41,546 nucleotides of DNA, from positions 1-41,546 of the forward strand of contig CAJXVZ010000027.1 of NCBI GenBank assembly GCA_913062845.1, read 5' to 3'. The translations under genes and the position numbers were made by a program. The stretch's first letter is position 1. Every line of letters starts with the position of its first letter. The DNA comes from an uncultured Psychroflexus sp. (GTDB lineage Bacteria; Bacteroidota; Bacteroidia; Flavobacteriales; Flavobacteriaceae). The notes under the pieces were generated by a model that was not told where the DNA came from, made no database searches, and saw only the letters and a list, made by a program, of their open reading frames with translations. Positions 34,429 through 41,546 of this stretch are shown here, piece by piece.

Positions 34429-34818
34429 TTAGCTTTGCTTGTTTTTTGCCTCTATACTTAGTGTGGCATGAGGAACGAGCTTTAATCGCTCCTTTTGAAT
34501 GAGTTTACCCGTAACTCTGCAGATCCCGTAGGACTTGTTTTCAATTCTTATTAAAGCATTTTTGAGGTCACGAATAAATTTCTCCTGACGGATTGCCAAT
34601 TGTGAATTTGCTTCCTTACTTAAAGTACTGCTGCCATCATCAAAAGATTTAAACGTTGGAGAAGTATCCTCTGTATCGTTTGCACTGCCATTTTTATAGG
34701 CATCCATGTAAACTTTTAGTTGCTTTTCAGCATTTTTGATTTTTTCTAAAATAATAGATTTAAATTCAGCAAGATCTTCGTCTGAATACCTTACCGGTTT
34801 TGTAGTTTCTGTTGACAT
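34429..34818 (-). CDS. DksA/TraR-family regulator lacking most zinc-finger cysteines
   Basis: This 129-residue protein has a helical, charged N-terminal half (DEDLAEFKSIILEKIKNAEKQLK) and the DksA/TraR C-terminal signature YGICRVTGKLIQKERLKLVPHATLSIEA. Only one Cys of the C4 zinc finger remains, with Thr, Gly and other residues in place of the rest, so the fold would have to hold without zinc. DksA-type proteins bind RNA polymerase in the secondary channel and adjust stable-RNA and stress promoters. The same role here is inference. It starts one base after ileS. Confidence 0.85.
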   Translation of the reverse strand: MSTETTKPVRYSDEDLAEFKSIILEKIKNAEKQLKVYMDAYKNGSANDTEDTSPTFKSFDDGSSTLSKEANSQLAIRQEKFIRDLKNALIRIENKSYGICRVTGKLIQKERLKLVPHATLSIEAKNKQS

Positions 34819-34819
34819 A

Positions 34820-37800
34820 TTAGACTTTATTAAGTGAAATAATGGTTTTTATATCATCAAATTCGATATCTCTGCCATTATTTATTTGGTTTGCAAAAAT
34901 AATGTTTTGTGTAAGAGTTTCCTGCTTTATGTACGTTAAATTTTCTTCTACAGCATTTTTTATTTGAGTTTCCTGCTGTATCTCAACATTAATATGATCT
35001 GTTACATTAAGATCAGAATCCTTTCTAAGATTTTGAATCCTGTTCACCAATTCTCTGGCAATGCCCTCATTTTTCAATGATTCATCAATATGAATGTCTA
35101 ATGCCACTGTAATGTTTTTATGTGTCGCGACCAACCAACCTTCAATATCTTCTGATGTTATTTCTACTTCATCTAAGGTTATTTCTTTTGTTTCACCATT
35201 GATCTCAAGACTTATTTTGCCTTCCTTTTCAAGTGTTGAAATAGCGGCTTTATCTAGTTGATTTATTGCAGCTACGGCGTGCTTCATGTCTTTTCCATAT
35301 TTAGGTCCAAGTACCTTGAAGTTAGGTTTTACACTTTTTACCAAAACATCTGAAGTATCGTCTATAAATTCTATTTCCTTTACATTTACCTCAGATAAGA
35401 TCAGGTCTGAAACAGCCTGAACGTCAGCCTTAAATTTATCATCTAAACCCGGAACCATGATCCTTTGAAGTGGTTGTCTCACCTTTATCATCTCTTTTTT
35501 TCTGAGAGATAAAACCAAAGAAGAAATGATTTGGGCTGTATGCATTTTTTCTTCTAAAGCTTTGTCCACGAAAGTTTCATCAAAATTTGAAAAATCTGCC
35601 AAATGAACACTTTCAGAAGCTTCGTTCTCCTTTATAGCTGTAAGGTCTTTGTAAAGTTGATCGGCATAAAATGGTGACACAGGAGCAATCATTTTCGACA
35701 CCTCAAGTAAACATGTGTACAAAGTTTGATAAGCTGAAATTTTATCCTGTTTATAATCTCCTTTCCAAAAACGTCTTCGGCTTAATCTTACATACCAATT
35801 CGATAAATTTTCCTGAACAAAATCCGATATGGCTCTGGTTGCTTTCGTTGGTTCATAATCAGTATAGTACTCATCTACTTCACGAATCAAAGTGTGTAAT
35901 TCTGAAAGTATCCAACGGTCTATCTCAGGTCTGTCTTTAAGTGGTATATTTTCTTCAGCGTATTGAAACTGATCAATATTAGCGTATAATGCAAAAAATG
36001 AATAAGTGTTGTAAAGTGTTCCAAAGAACTTACGCTTTACCTCTTCAATCCCTTTTTCATCAAACTTTAAGTTGTCCCATGGGTTTGCATTGCTGATCAT
36101 ATACCAGCGTGTTGCATCAGGTCCAAATGTTTTTAAAGTTTCAAAAGGATCTACGGCGTTGCCAAGTCTTTTGGACATCTTTTGTCCGTTCTTATCTAAA
36201 ACCAACCCGTTTGAAACAACATTTTTATAGGCTACATCGTCAAAAACAAGTGTCGCTATGGCATGTAATGTATAAAACCAACCTCGGGTCTGGTCAACAC
36301 CTTCGGCAATGAAGTCAGCCGTCTTCAGTTTGTCCTCAACTTCTTCTGTGTTTTGGTGCGGGTAATGCCATTGTGCGTATGGCATTGAACCGGAATCAAA
36401 CCAAACATCTATCAGGTCTGCTTCACGCTTCATAGGCTGACCTTTTTCTGATACTAAAATTACTGCATCCACAATATTTTTATGAATATCTACCTTTTCA
36501 TAATTTTCATCAGAAAGATCATCCTCTACAAAGTCCTTGAAGGGATTATTCTGCATGAATCCGGCATCGACAGCTTTATCAATTTCAGTTTTTAATGTAC
36601 CTATAGAGTCTATGATTTTTTCTTCCTTACCATCTTCTGTTCTCCAGATCGGCAAAGGAATCCCCCAATATCTTGAACGGGAAAGGTTCCAGTCGTTGGC
36701 GTTGGCCAACCAGTTACCAAAACGCCCTTCACCGGTAGATTTAGGTTTCCAGTTGATGGTATTGTTCAATTCTACCATCCTGTCTTTTTTATCGGTGACC
36801 TTTATAAACCACGAGTCTAATGGATAATATAAAATCGGCTTATCTGTTCGCCAGCAATTGGGGTAAGAGTGAACGTATTTTTCAACCTTAAAGGCCTTGT
36901 TATCATTCTTTAGTTTTAAAGCCAGCCTTTCATCTACACTTAAGTAGTTACTTAAATTTGAAATAATGGGTTTAAGCTGTTCTTTCTGCTTTTCGAATTC
37001 TTGTTCAATTTCTTCATCTGTCAGATACTCACTCTTAACATATTCGTTTGCAAAACCATACAGTTCGTCCTTCACCTCTTTTCTGAATCTTCCTTTAAGA
37101 TCTACAAGTGGAACAAGATTATCATCTTCATCTTTGACCAGTATGGCCGGCACTTCGGGTGAAGCTTGTTTGGCTACCATCGCATCGTCAGCACCAAAGG
37201 TTGGCGCTGTATGGACAATTCCGGTACCATCTTCGGTGGTTACGAAATCACCGGCTATGACTCTGAATGCATTCTCCGGATTATGATATGGCTGGACATA
37301 AGGTAATAGTTGTTCATATTTTATTTCAATCAATTCCTCACCTTTACATTCAGCAACTATCGAATAAGGAATCTTCTTCTGTGTTTTGTCATATTCTTTT
37401 AGCTCCGATATGTCCTCAGTAAGTTTATACTTTTTATCAAACTGTTTGTTAATTAAGGCTTTGGCCAAAACAACATAAATGGGCTCAAACGTATATTGGT
37501 TATAAGTGGCTACTAAAACATAATCTATCTTTTTTCCAACTGTTAAAGCCGTATTACTTGGTAAGGTCCAAGGTGTTGTTGTCCATGCCAAAAAGTAAAT
37601 ATCTCCTTCAATGTTCTTTAATTTATCCGGCAAAGTTTCCTTGACGGCTTTAAATTGTGCCGTAACAGTTGTATCAGACACATCCTGATAAGTACCCGGC
37701 TGATTAAGTTCATGAGAACTTAATCCAGTTCCTGCTTTTGGAGAGTAAGGCTGTATAGTGTAGCCTTTGTACATCAAACCTTTATTATATATCTGAGCTA

Positions 37801-38293
37801 ATAACCACCAGACGCTCTCCATATATTTTGGAGTGTAAGTGATGTAAGGATTATCCATATCAACCCAGTAACCAATTTTTTTGGTCAGATCATTCCATAC
37901 ATCGGTGTATCGCATGACTGTTTTCTTACAGGCTGCATTGTATTCTTCAACAGAAATTTTAGTTCCGATATCTTCTTTCGTAATGCCGAGTTCTTTTTCA
38001 ACACTGAGTTCTACGGGTAAGCCATGTGTATCCCATCCCGCTTTCCTGTTGACGCGGTAGCCCTTCTGGGTTTTATATCTACAGAAAATATCTTTTATGG
38101 TTCTTGCCATTACATGGTGAATCCCGGGTAAACCATTCGCAGACGGTGGTCCTTCAAAAAATACAAAAGGCTTATCTTCAGACTTTTGATCAATACTTTT
38201 TTTAAATATGTCTTTCTCGTCCCAAAATTTTAAAATCTGGTCTGCAACGTCTACTAGATTTAAACCCTTATATTCCGGAAAGTTCTTGCTCAT
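34820..38293 (-). CDS. ileS: Isoleucyl-tRNA synthetase (eukaryote-like IleRS2 type)
   Basis: This 1157-residue class I synthetase charges tRNA-Ile. The HIGH-type motif is GIHH at 57-60, within GPPSANGLPGIHHVMARTIKDIFCRY, and KMSKR is at 705-709. The active-site loop, the GWDTHGLPVE stretch and the absence of a C-terminal Cys-rich zinc finger resemble the eukaryote-like group (IleRS2) rather than E. coli IleRS1. Members of that group are known for insensitivity to mupirocin. Here that is inferred, not shown. It is the first gene of a two-gene unit with the DksA/TraR-like regulator. Confidence 0.96.
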   Translation of the reverse strand: MSKNFPEYKGLNLVDVADQILKFWDEKDIFKKSIDQKSEDKPFVFFEGPPSANGLPGIHHVMARTIKDIFCRYKTQKGYRVNRKAGWDTHGLPVELSVEKELGITKEDIGTKISVEEYNAACKKTVMRYTDVWNDLTKKIGYWVDMDNPYITYTPKYMESVWWLLAQIYNKGLMYKGYTIQPYSPKAGTGLSSHELNQPGTYQDVSDTTVTAQFKAVKETLPDKLKNIEGDIYFLAWTTTPWTLPSNTALTVGKKIDYVLVATYNQYTFEPIYVVLAKALINKQFDKKYKLTEDISELKEYDKTQKKIPYSIVAECKGEELIEIKYEQLLPYVQPYHNPENAFRVIAGDFVTTEDGTGIVHTAPTFGADDAMVAKQASPEVPAILVKDEDDNLVPLVDLKGRFRKEVKDELYGFANEYVKSEYLTDEEIEQEFEKQKEQLKPIISNLSNYLSVDERLALKLKNDNKAFKVEKYVHSYPNCWRTDKPILYYPLDSWFIKVTDKKDRMVELNNTINWKPKSTGEGRFGNWLANANDWNLSRSRYWGIPLPIWRTEDGKEEKIIDSIGTLKTEIDKAVDAGFMQNNPFKDFVEDDLSDENYEKVDIHKNIVDAVILVSEKGQPMKREADLIDVWFDSGSMPYAQWHYPHQNTEEVEDKLKTADFIAEGVDQTRGWFYTLHAIATLVFDDVAYKNVVSNGLVLDKNGQKMSKRLGNAVDPFETLKTFGPDATRWYMISNANPWDNLKFDEKGIEEVKRKFFGTLYNTYSFFALYANIDQFQYAEENIPLKDRPEIDRWILSELHTLIREVDEYYTDYEPTKATRAISDFVQENLSNWYVRLSRRRFWKGDYKQDKISAYQTLYTCLLEVSKMIAPVSPFYADQLYKDLTAIKENEASESVHLADFSNFDETFVDKALEEKMHTAQIISSLVLSLRKKEMIKVRQPLQRIMVPGLDDKFKADVQAVSDLILSEVNVKEIEFIDDTSDVLVKSVKPNFKVLGPKYGKDMKHAVAAINQLDKAAISTLEKEGKISLEINGETKEITLDEVEITSEDIEGWLVATHKNITVALDIHIDESLKNEGIARELVNRIQNLRKDSDLNVTDHINVEIQQETQIKNAVEENLTYIKQETLTQNIIFANQINNGRDIEFDDIKTIISLNKV

Positions 38294-38318
38294 AGCTATA
38301 TTTTCTGTTTAAAGTTTG

Positions 38319-38326
38319 CAAAATTA
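38319..38326 (-). promoter_or_regulatory. Possible -7 element for ileS
   Basis: The minus strand reads TAATTTTG, followed by C as in many Bacteroidota promoters, 25 nt before the ileS ATG. No TTG partner is found at 17-23 nt. Confidence 0.35.
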
Positions 38327-38439
38327 ATGAAATTATGCCAAATGAATAGTTTATTTCCCCTTGAAATCAACTGCTTAATTCAAATAAGTACACGATAAAT
38401 CTAAATACCGATATGGTTTTTATACTTAAAAAATAAGCT

Positions 38440-38447
38440 TACTTTTG
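38440..38447 (+). promoter_or_regulatory. Possible -7 element for the SulP gene
   Basis: TACTTTTG followed by C matches TAnnTTTG, 24 nt before ATG 38472. No clear TTG partner is seen. Confidence 0.35.
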
Positions 38448-38471
38448 CCGGCTTAATTTTTACAATATTGT

Positions 38472-39998
38472 ATGAGAGCGGTTTTACATCTATTTGATTT
38501 TCAACAGAAAGTAAATTATACAACCGAGATTTTATCTGGTTTGACCGTCGCATTAGCGCTTGTACCGGAGGCTGTAGCTTTTGCCATGATAGCCGGATTA
38601 TCACCGCTAACGGGTCTGTATGCAGCATTTATGATGGGATTGGTGACCTCTATTTTTGGTGGTCGCCCCGGCATGATCTCGGGAGCTACCGGTGCTGTAG
38701 CCATTGTACTTGTTGCTTTAGTTGAAAGTCATGGGGTAGAATATATTTTTGCGACCGTAGTTCTAGCCGGAATCATTCAGTTTTTAGCAGGATTATTAAA
38801 ACTTGGTAAACTGATGAGACTAGTACCTCACCCGGTTATCTTTGGTTTTGTTAATGGTTTGGCCATAATAATTTTCATGTCACAATTAGATCAATTTAAA
38901 GATCCAACCGGTAATTGGCTTACAGGCGAATCGCTTTACATTATTTTGGGATTAGTATTTCTCACAATGCTCATTATCTGGGGATTACCAAAGCTTACTA
39001 AGGTATTTCCGGCATCACTTGCAGCCATTTTAATTGTATTTGGTATTGTATTTTTACTGGATATTGATACAAAAACAGTTGGTGACATGGCCTCTATTGA
39101 AGGTGGCTTCCCTCCTTTTCACATTCCTGACGTAAATTATTCATTGGAGACATTTATGCTGATTTTACCATATGCTTCTATTGTTGCAGGTGTTGGACTT
39201 ATTGAAAGCCTGTTAACACTGAATATCGTTGATGAAATCACAGAAACACGCGGAAAAAGTAACAAAGAAGCCATGGCACAAGGTGCAGCAAACATCTTAT
39301 CAGGATTATTCTCTGGTATGGGAGGCTGTGCAATGATTGGCCAGAGTTTAATTAATGTATCTAATGGCGCAAGAGCACGATTATCTGGTATCGTTGCCTC
39401 TATACTGTTGCTTTGTTTTGTAGTTTTTGGATCCGGACTTATTGAAATGGTGCCGATGGCGGCTCTCACCGGACTTATGATCATGGTTTCAATCGGAACT
39501 TTTGAATGGGCAAGTTTAAGAACGCTTAATAAATTTCCTGTTCCTGACGTTATAGTCATGATTTTGGTAACATTGGTTACTGTTTTTCTTCATAATCTGG
39601 CATTGGCCGTATTGGTTGGTGTAATTATAGCTGCACTGGTTTTTGCCTGGGAAAACTCCAAACGAATAAGAGCCAGAAAATATATTGATGACAAGGGTAT
39701 TAAGCACTATGAAATCTATGGACCACTTTTTTTTGCTTCTACCGCTATTTTCGACTCAAAGTTTGATGTGATGAACGACCCTGAAGAGGTCATGATAGAT
39801 TTTACAGAAAGCAGAGTCGCTGACATGTCTGCTATCGAAGCCCTTAATAAGCTGACAGAACGATATCACAAATATGGAAAAAAGGTTTACATTAGAAACC
39901 TGTCCAGTAGCAGCCATAAAAAACTGATCAAGGCTGATAAGATGATCAATGTGAATATTGTAGGAGAACCAAAATCCAAAAGTGATGAAGACTATTAG
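38472..39998 (+). CDS. SulP-family inorganic anion transporter with STAS domain
   Basis: This 508-residue protein begins its membrane part with YTTEILSGLTVALALVPEAVAFAMIAGLSPLTGLYAAF, the SulP opening motif. About 12 helices follow, including SGATGAVAIVLVALV and GGCAMIGQSLIN. The C-terminal STAS domain (about 410-500) contains VMIDFTESRVADMSAIEALNKL. SulP members carry sulfate, bicarbonate or dicarboxylates, and the substrate is not resolved here. It is monocistronic and divergent from ileS. Confidence 0.9.
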   Translation: MRAVLHLFDFQQKVNYTTEILSGLTVALALVPEAVAFAMIAGLSPLTGLYAAFMMGLVTSIFGGRPGMISGATGAVAIVLVALVESHGVEYIFATVVLAGIIQFLAGLLKLGKLMRLVPHPVIFGFVNGLAIIIFMSQLDQFKDPTGNWLTGESLYIILGLVFLTMLIIWGLPKLTKVFPASLAAILIVFGIVFLLDIDTKTVGDMASIEGGFPPFHIPDVNYSLETFMLILPYASIVAGVGLIESLLTLNIVDEITETRGKSNKEAMAQGAANILSGLFSGMGGCAMIGQSLINVSNGARARLSGIVASILLLCFVVFGSGLIEMVPMAALTGLMIMVSIGTFEWASLRTLNKFPVPDVIVMILVTLVTVFLHNLALAVLVGVIIAALVFAWENSKRIRARKYIDDKGIKHYEIYGPLFFASTAIFDSKFDVMNDPEEVMIDFTESRVADMSAIEALNKLTERYHKYGKKVYIRNLSSSSHKKLIKADKMINVNIVGEPKSKSDEDY

Positions 39999-40233
39999 TC
40001 ACAAATCACCATTTTTCTTATTATACACAAAGTTTTGAAGGTTTAAGGACAATGTATTTTTCAGTTTGAATTTCAAACCTAAAACTTTAAAGCAGAAATC
40101 TGATACAGGAATCCTGAAACTTGAAAATAATTGTTATTTTGAAAAATTAAGGCGTTAAGATAATTTAGCATTTCTTTACTACAGGACGTCCAAATATTAT
40201 TTAAAGCCACTAATGCAAGAATACATTAAAATA

Positions 40234-40264
40234 AAACTTGTCAACCTTATTTATGAGGCTTCAA
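40234..40264 (-). repeat. 31-bp dispersed repeat, copy B
   Basis: The reverse complement is identical to 27359-27389 over 31 bases. Read on the minus strand it has the same order as copy A: a TTTCTGG/TTTCAAG simple tract, then the 31-bp unit. Confidence 0.85.
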
Positions 40265-40335
40265 CCAGAAACCAGAAACTTGAAACTTCAAACCTTAAAC
40301 TTGATATTTGAAACCAGAAACTTTAAACCTAATAA
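40265..40335. repeat. Degenerate GAAACCA/GAAACTT simple-sequence tract
   Basis: This is a run of 7-9 bp variants (CCAGAAA, CCAGAAACTTGAAACTTC, AACCTTAAACTTG) extending from copy B of the 31-bp repeat to four bases before the mscL ATG. It occupies the position where promoter and leader of mscL should be. Confidence 0.6.
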
Positions 40336-40338
40336 ATT

Positions 40339-40785
40339 ATGAAAATCATCAAAGAATTTAAAGAGTTTGCCGTAAAAGGCAGTATGATTGATATGGCAAT
40401 TGGTATCATCATTGGTGTGGCTTTTAATGCTGTTGTTGATATTCTCGTCAAGCAAATCATAATGCCTCCACTTTCTCTGCTTACTGATGAAGTCAACCTA
40501 AGCGATAAAAAAATTATACTGAGAGACGTTATTAAAGATGCTGATGACAATATTCTATTTCAGGAAGTTGCCATTGGCTATGGCGCATTGATTGAAGTAT
40601 TTATAGATTTTTTGATTATTGGTGTAGTAGTATTTTTCATTGTAAAATTGATGAACAAGTTAAGGACAAGATCTCAGGACATCAATGACAAAACTGTGGT
40701 AACTCCTAAAGATATTGAATTGCTATCCGACTTGAAAGTATTGATGGAAGAACAAAACAAGATGTTGAGATCTAAGGGAAAATAA
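40339..40785 (+). CDS. mscL: Large-conductance mechanosensitive channel
   Basis: This 148-residue inner-membrane channel opens under membrane tension to release solutes during hypo-osmotic shock. The N-terminal amphipathic KEFKEFAVKGSMIDMAIGIIIGVAF and the first membrane helix (about 15-45) match the gate region of MscL. The periplasmic loop is followed by GYGALIEVFIDFLIIGVVVFFIVK (second helix) and a charged C-terminal helical bundle. Length and order are standard. No promoter stands out, because a simple-sequence repeat fills the upstream DNA. Confidence 0.95.
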   Translation: MKIIKEFKEFAVKGSMIDMAIGIIIGVAFNAVVDILVKQIIMPPLSLLTDEVNLSDKKIILRDVIKDADDNILFQEVAIGYGALIEVFIDFLIIGVVVFFIVKLMNKLRTRSQDINDKTVVTPKDIELLSDLKVLMEEQNKMLRSKGK

Positions 40786-40913
40786 TGGTAATACGCTCTC
40801 TGAAATTTGAAATTAATATATGATGCTTTAAGATTTTTGGTCTATCTGAAGAACAACTCATATATATAACACATAAGCTAAAACTTTAAGCCGTAAAACT
40901 CTAAGAAAGGCTG

Positions 40914-40941
40914 TTGTTTTTATAAATTTCATTTATATTTG
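40914..40941 (+). promoter_or_regulatory. Full Bacteroidota-type promoter for the small membrane protein
   Basis: TTG (40914-40916), 17 nt, then TATATTTG (40934-40941) followed by C is an exact match to TTG-N17-TAnnTTTG. The -7 box ends 14 nt before ATG 40956. The same transcript may continue into the RNase P RNA. Confidence 0.7.
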
Positions 40942-40955
40942 CAAAAAAGATAATC

Positions 40956-41129
40956 ATGTTTGAATTTGATCAGTTTCTTGGATTCATTTTGTTTTTAACA
41001 ATACTTACGATAGGTTTTTGGTTGTTAATCTTTTTGACAGCTATTTTACCCTATTGGATTGGAGGTTCTTTAATTGAAAGATTAAAGGAAAACAAAAAGA
41101 GAAAAGAAGAGCAGCAAGCTCAGGAATAA
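40956..41129 (+). CDS. Small single-pass membrane protein
   Basis: This 57-codon frame begins MFEFDQFLGFILFLTILT. One strongly hydrophobic segment (about 8-34) is followed by PYWIGGSLIERLKENKKRKEEQQ, a positively charged helix that should stay in the cytoplasm. The full-consensus promoter directly upstream and the clean membrane/charged-tail layout support a real gene. I know of no function. It lies 19 bp before the RNase P RNA. Confidence 0.65.
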   Translation: MFEFDQFLGFILFLTILTIGFWLLIFLTAILPYWIGGSLIERLKENKKRKEEQQAQE

Positions 41130-41148
41130 TTTCCAATATAATATTAAA

Positions 41149-41475
41149 ACAAGCCATCTTATCGCTCCGATCCCGATAACTATAGGGACTATCGGAGAGG
41201 AAAGTCCGGACACCATAGTGCAAGCATAGCGGATAACATCCGTCTTACTGACGATAAATGTCAGTAAAGGACCAGTGCAACAGAAAGCAAGTACAGTCAG
41301 GCTGTAGTGAAATCAGGTAAACTCTATGCGGTGAAATACCATGTAAACCAGCGTTTCGATAGCTATCGGAAGAAGGTCGCACGCCTGATGTTGGAGGGTT
41401 GGTAGCTAGAGCCCAACAGTAATGTTGGGTCCAGATAAATGATAAGACTCGACAGAATCCGGCTTATAGGCTTGT
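41149..41475 (+). ncRNA. rnpB: RNase P RNA (bacterial type A)
   Basis: This is the catalytic RNA that removes 5' leaders from pre-tRNAs. The conserved core GAGAGGAAAGTCCGGAC is at about 41195-41211, and the 3' partner ACAGAATCCGGCTTA follows near 41453-41467, giving the P4 pairing region. P1 is visible as ACAAGCC (41149-41155) with GGCTTGT (41469-41475), which sets both ends at about 327 nt. Two peripheral segments contain GATAGCTATC-type palindromes (degenerate near 41164-41188, exact at 41357-41368). Peripheral helices vary between species, so activity need not be affected. Confidence 0.93.
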
Positions 41476-41481
41476 CCCCCT

Positions 41482-41507
41482 AAAATCCCCCGAATGGGGG
41501 ATTTTTT
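41482..41507 (+). terminator. Intrinsic terminator of the RNase P RNA gene
   Basis: AAAATCCCCC (41482-41491), loop GAAT and GGGGGATTTT (41496-41505) give a ten-pair stem ending in a T run. It begins seven bases after the 3' end of the RNA. Confidence 0.9.
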
Positions 41508-41546
41508 ATGCTTTTTATTAAGGCCACAAAAACATATTTTTTTCTG

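Larger units (their letters stand above)
39999..40338. other. Repeat-containing spacer between the SulP gene and mscL
   Basis: This 340-bp spacer has no supportable gene. Its left part is AT-rich, with scattered AAACTTTAA and GAAACTTGAAA words. Its right part holds copy B of the 31-bp repeat (40234-40264) and a simple tract of GAAACCA/GAAACTT variants that runs almost to the mscL start codon. Confidence 0.5.

Overview
The window looks like a chromosomal segment of a member of the Bacteroidota, class Flavobacteriia, probably Flavobacteriaceae. The evidence is the gldF/gldG gliding-motility pair, a TonB-dependent receptor with the Bacteroidota carboxypeptidase-regulatory N-terminus, AT-rich intergenic DNA, gene starts lacking Shine-Dalgarno sequences, and several matches to the Bacteroidota promoter pattern TTG-N17-TAnnTTTG. 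I see no tRNA, phage, plasmid or CRISPR array.

Layout. (1) 176-6594, minus strand: five tightly packed genes, read from the right as SAM hydroxide adenosyltransferase, a small ABM-fold protein, gldF, gldG and a large FAD/iron-sulfur oxidoreductase. A hairpin-forming element lies just upstream. (2) 6887-10811: a DoxX membrane protein (minus), an LpxH-like phosphoesterase (plus), a bidirectional terminator, then fumC and a lipoprotein glycerophosphodiesterase (minus). (3) 10931-11161: a MITE-like element with inverted ends, then a TonB-dependent receptor (minus). (4) 13997-22080, plus strand: a complete tryptophan operon, trpL-trpE-trpG-trpD-trpC-trpF-trpB-X-trpA. The leader encodes an 18-residue peptide with three consecutive Trp codons, followed by mutually exclusive antiterminator and terminator helices. 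Gene X, between trpB and trpA, is an AT-rich gene for a predicted outer-membrane protein. (5) 22083-26622, minus strand: galE, a RidA-family gene, clpP, a GNAT acetyltransferase, an M15 peptidase, a DUF2490-like protein and an RluE-like pseudouridine synthase. (6) 26734-32878: a thioredoxin-fold protein, a tandem-repeat region, a DUF5995-like protein with a BCCT transporter, an iron-sulfur (6-4) photolyase and an RlmL-like methyltransferase. (7) 32921-38293: a methyltransferase and ZIP transporter pair facing ileS and a DksA/TraR-like gene across a bidirectional terminator. (8) 38472-41507: a SulP transporter, a repeat-rich spacer, mscL, a 57-residue membrane protein and the RNase P RNA gene with its terminator.

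Most genes are conserved housekeeping or envelope functions. The most informative new observation is the complete ribosome-mediated attenuator of the trp operon: the leader stop codon lies inside the antiterminator strand. The second theme is dispersed repeats: an exact 31-bp sequence present twice in opposite orientation next to simple-sequence tracts, a MITE-like element with a possible further end at the window edge, a folded repeat in the probable 5' leader of the SAM hydrolase operon, and a GATAGCTATC palindrome that also lies inside the RNase P RNA.
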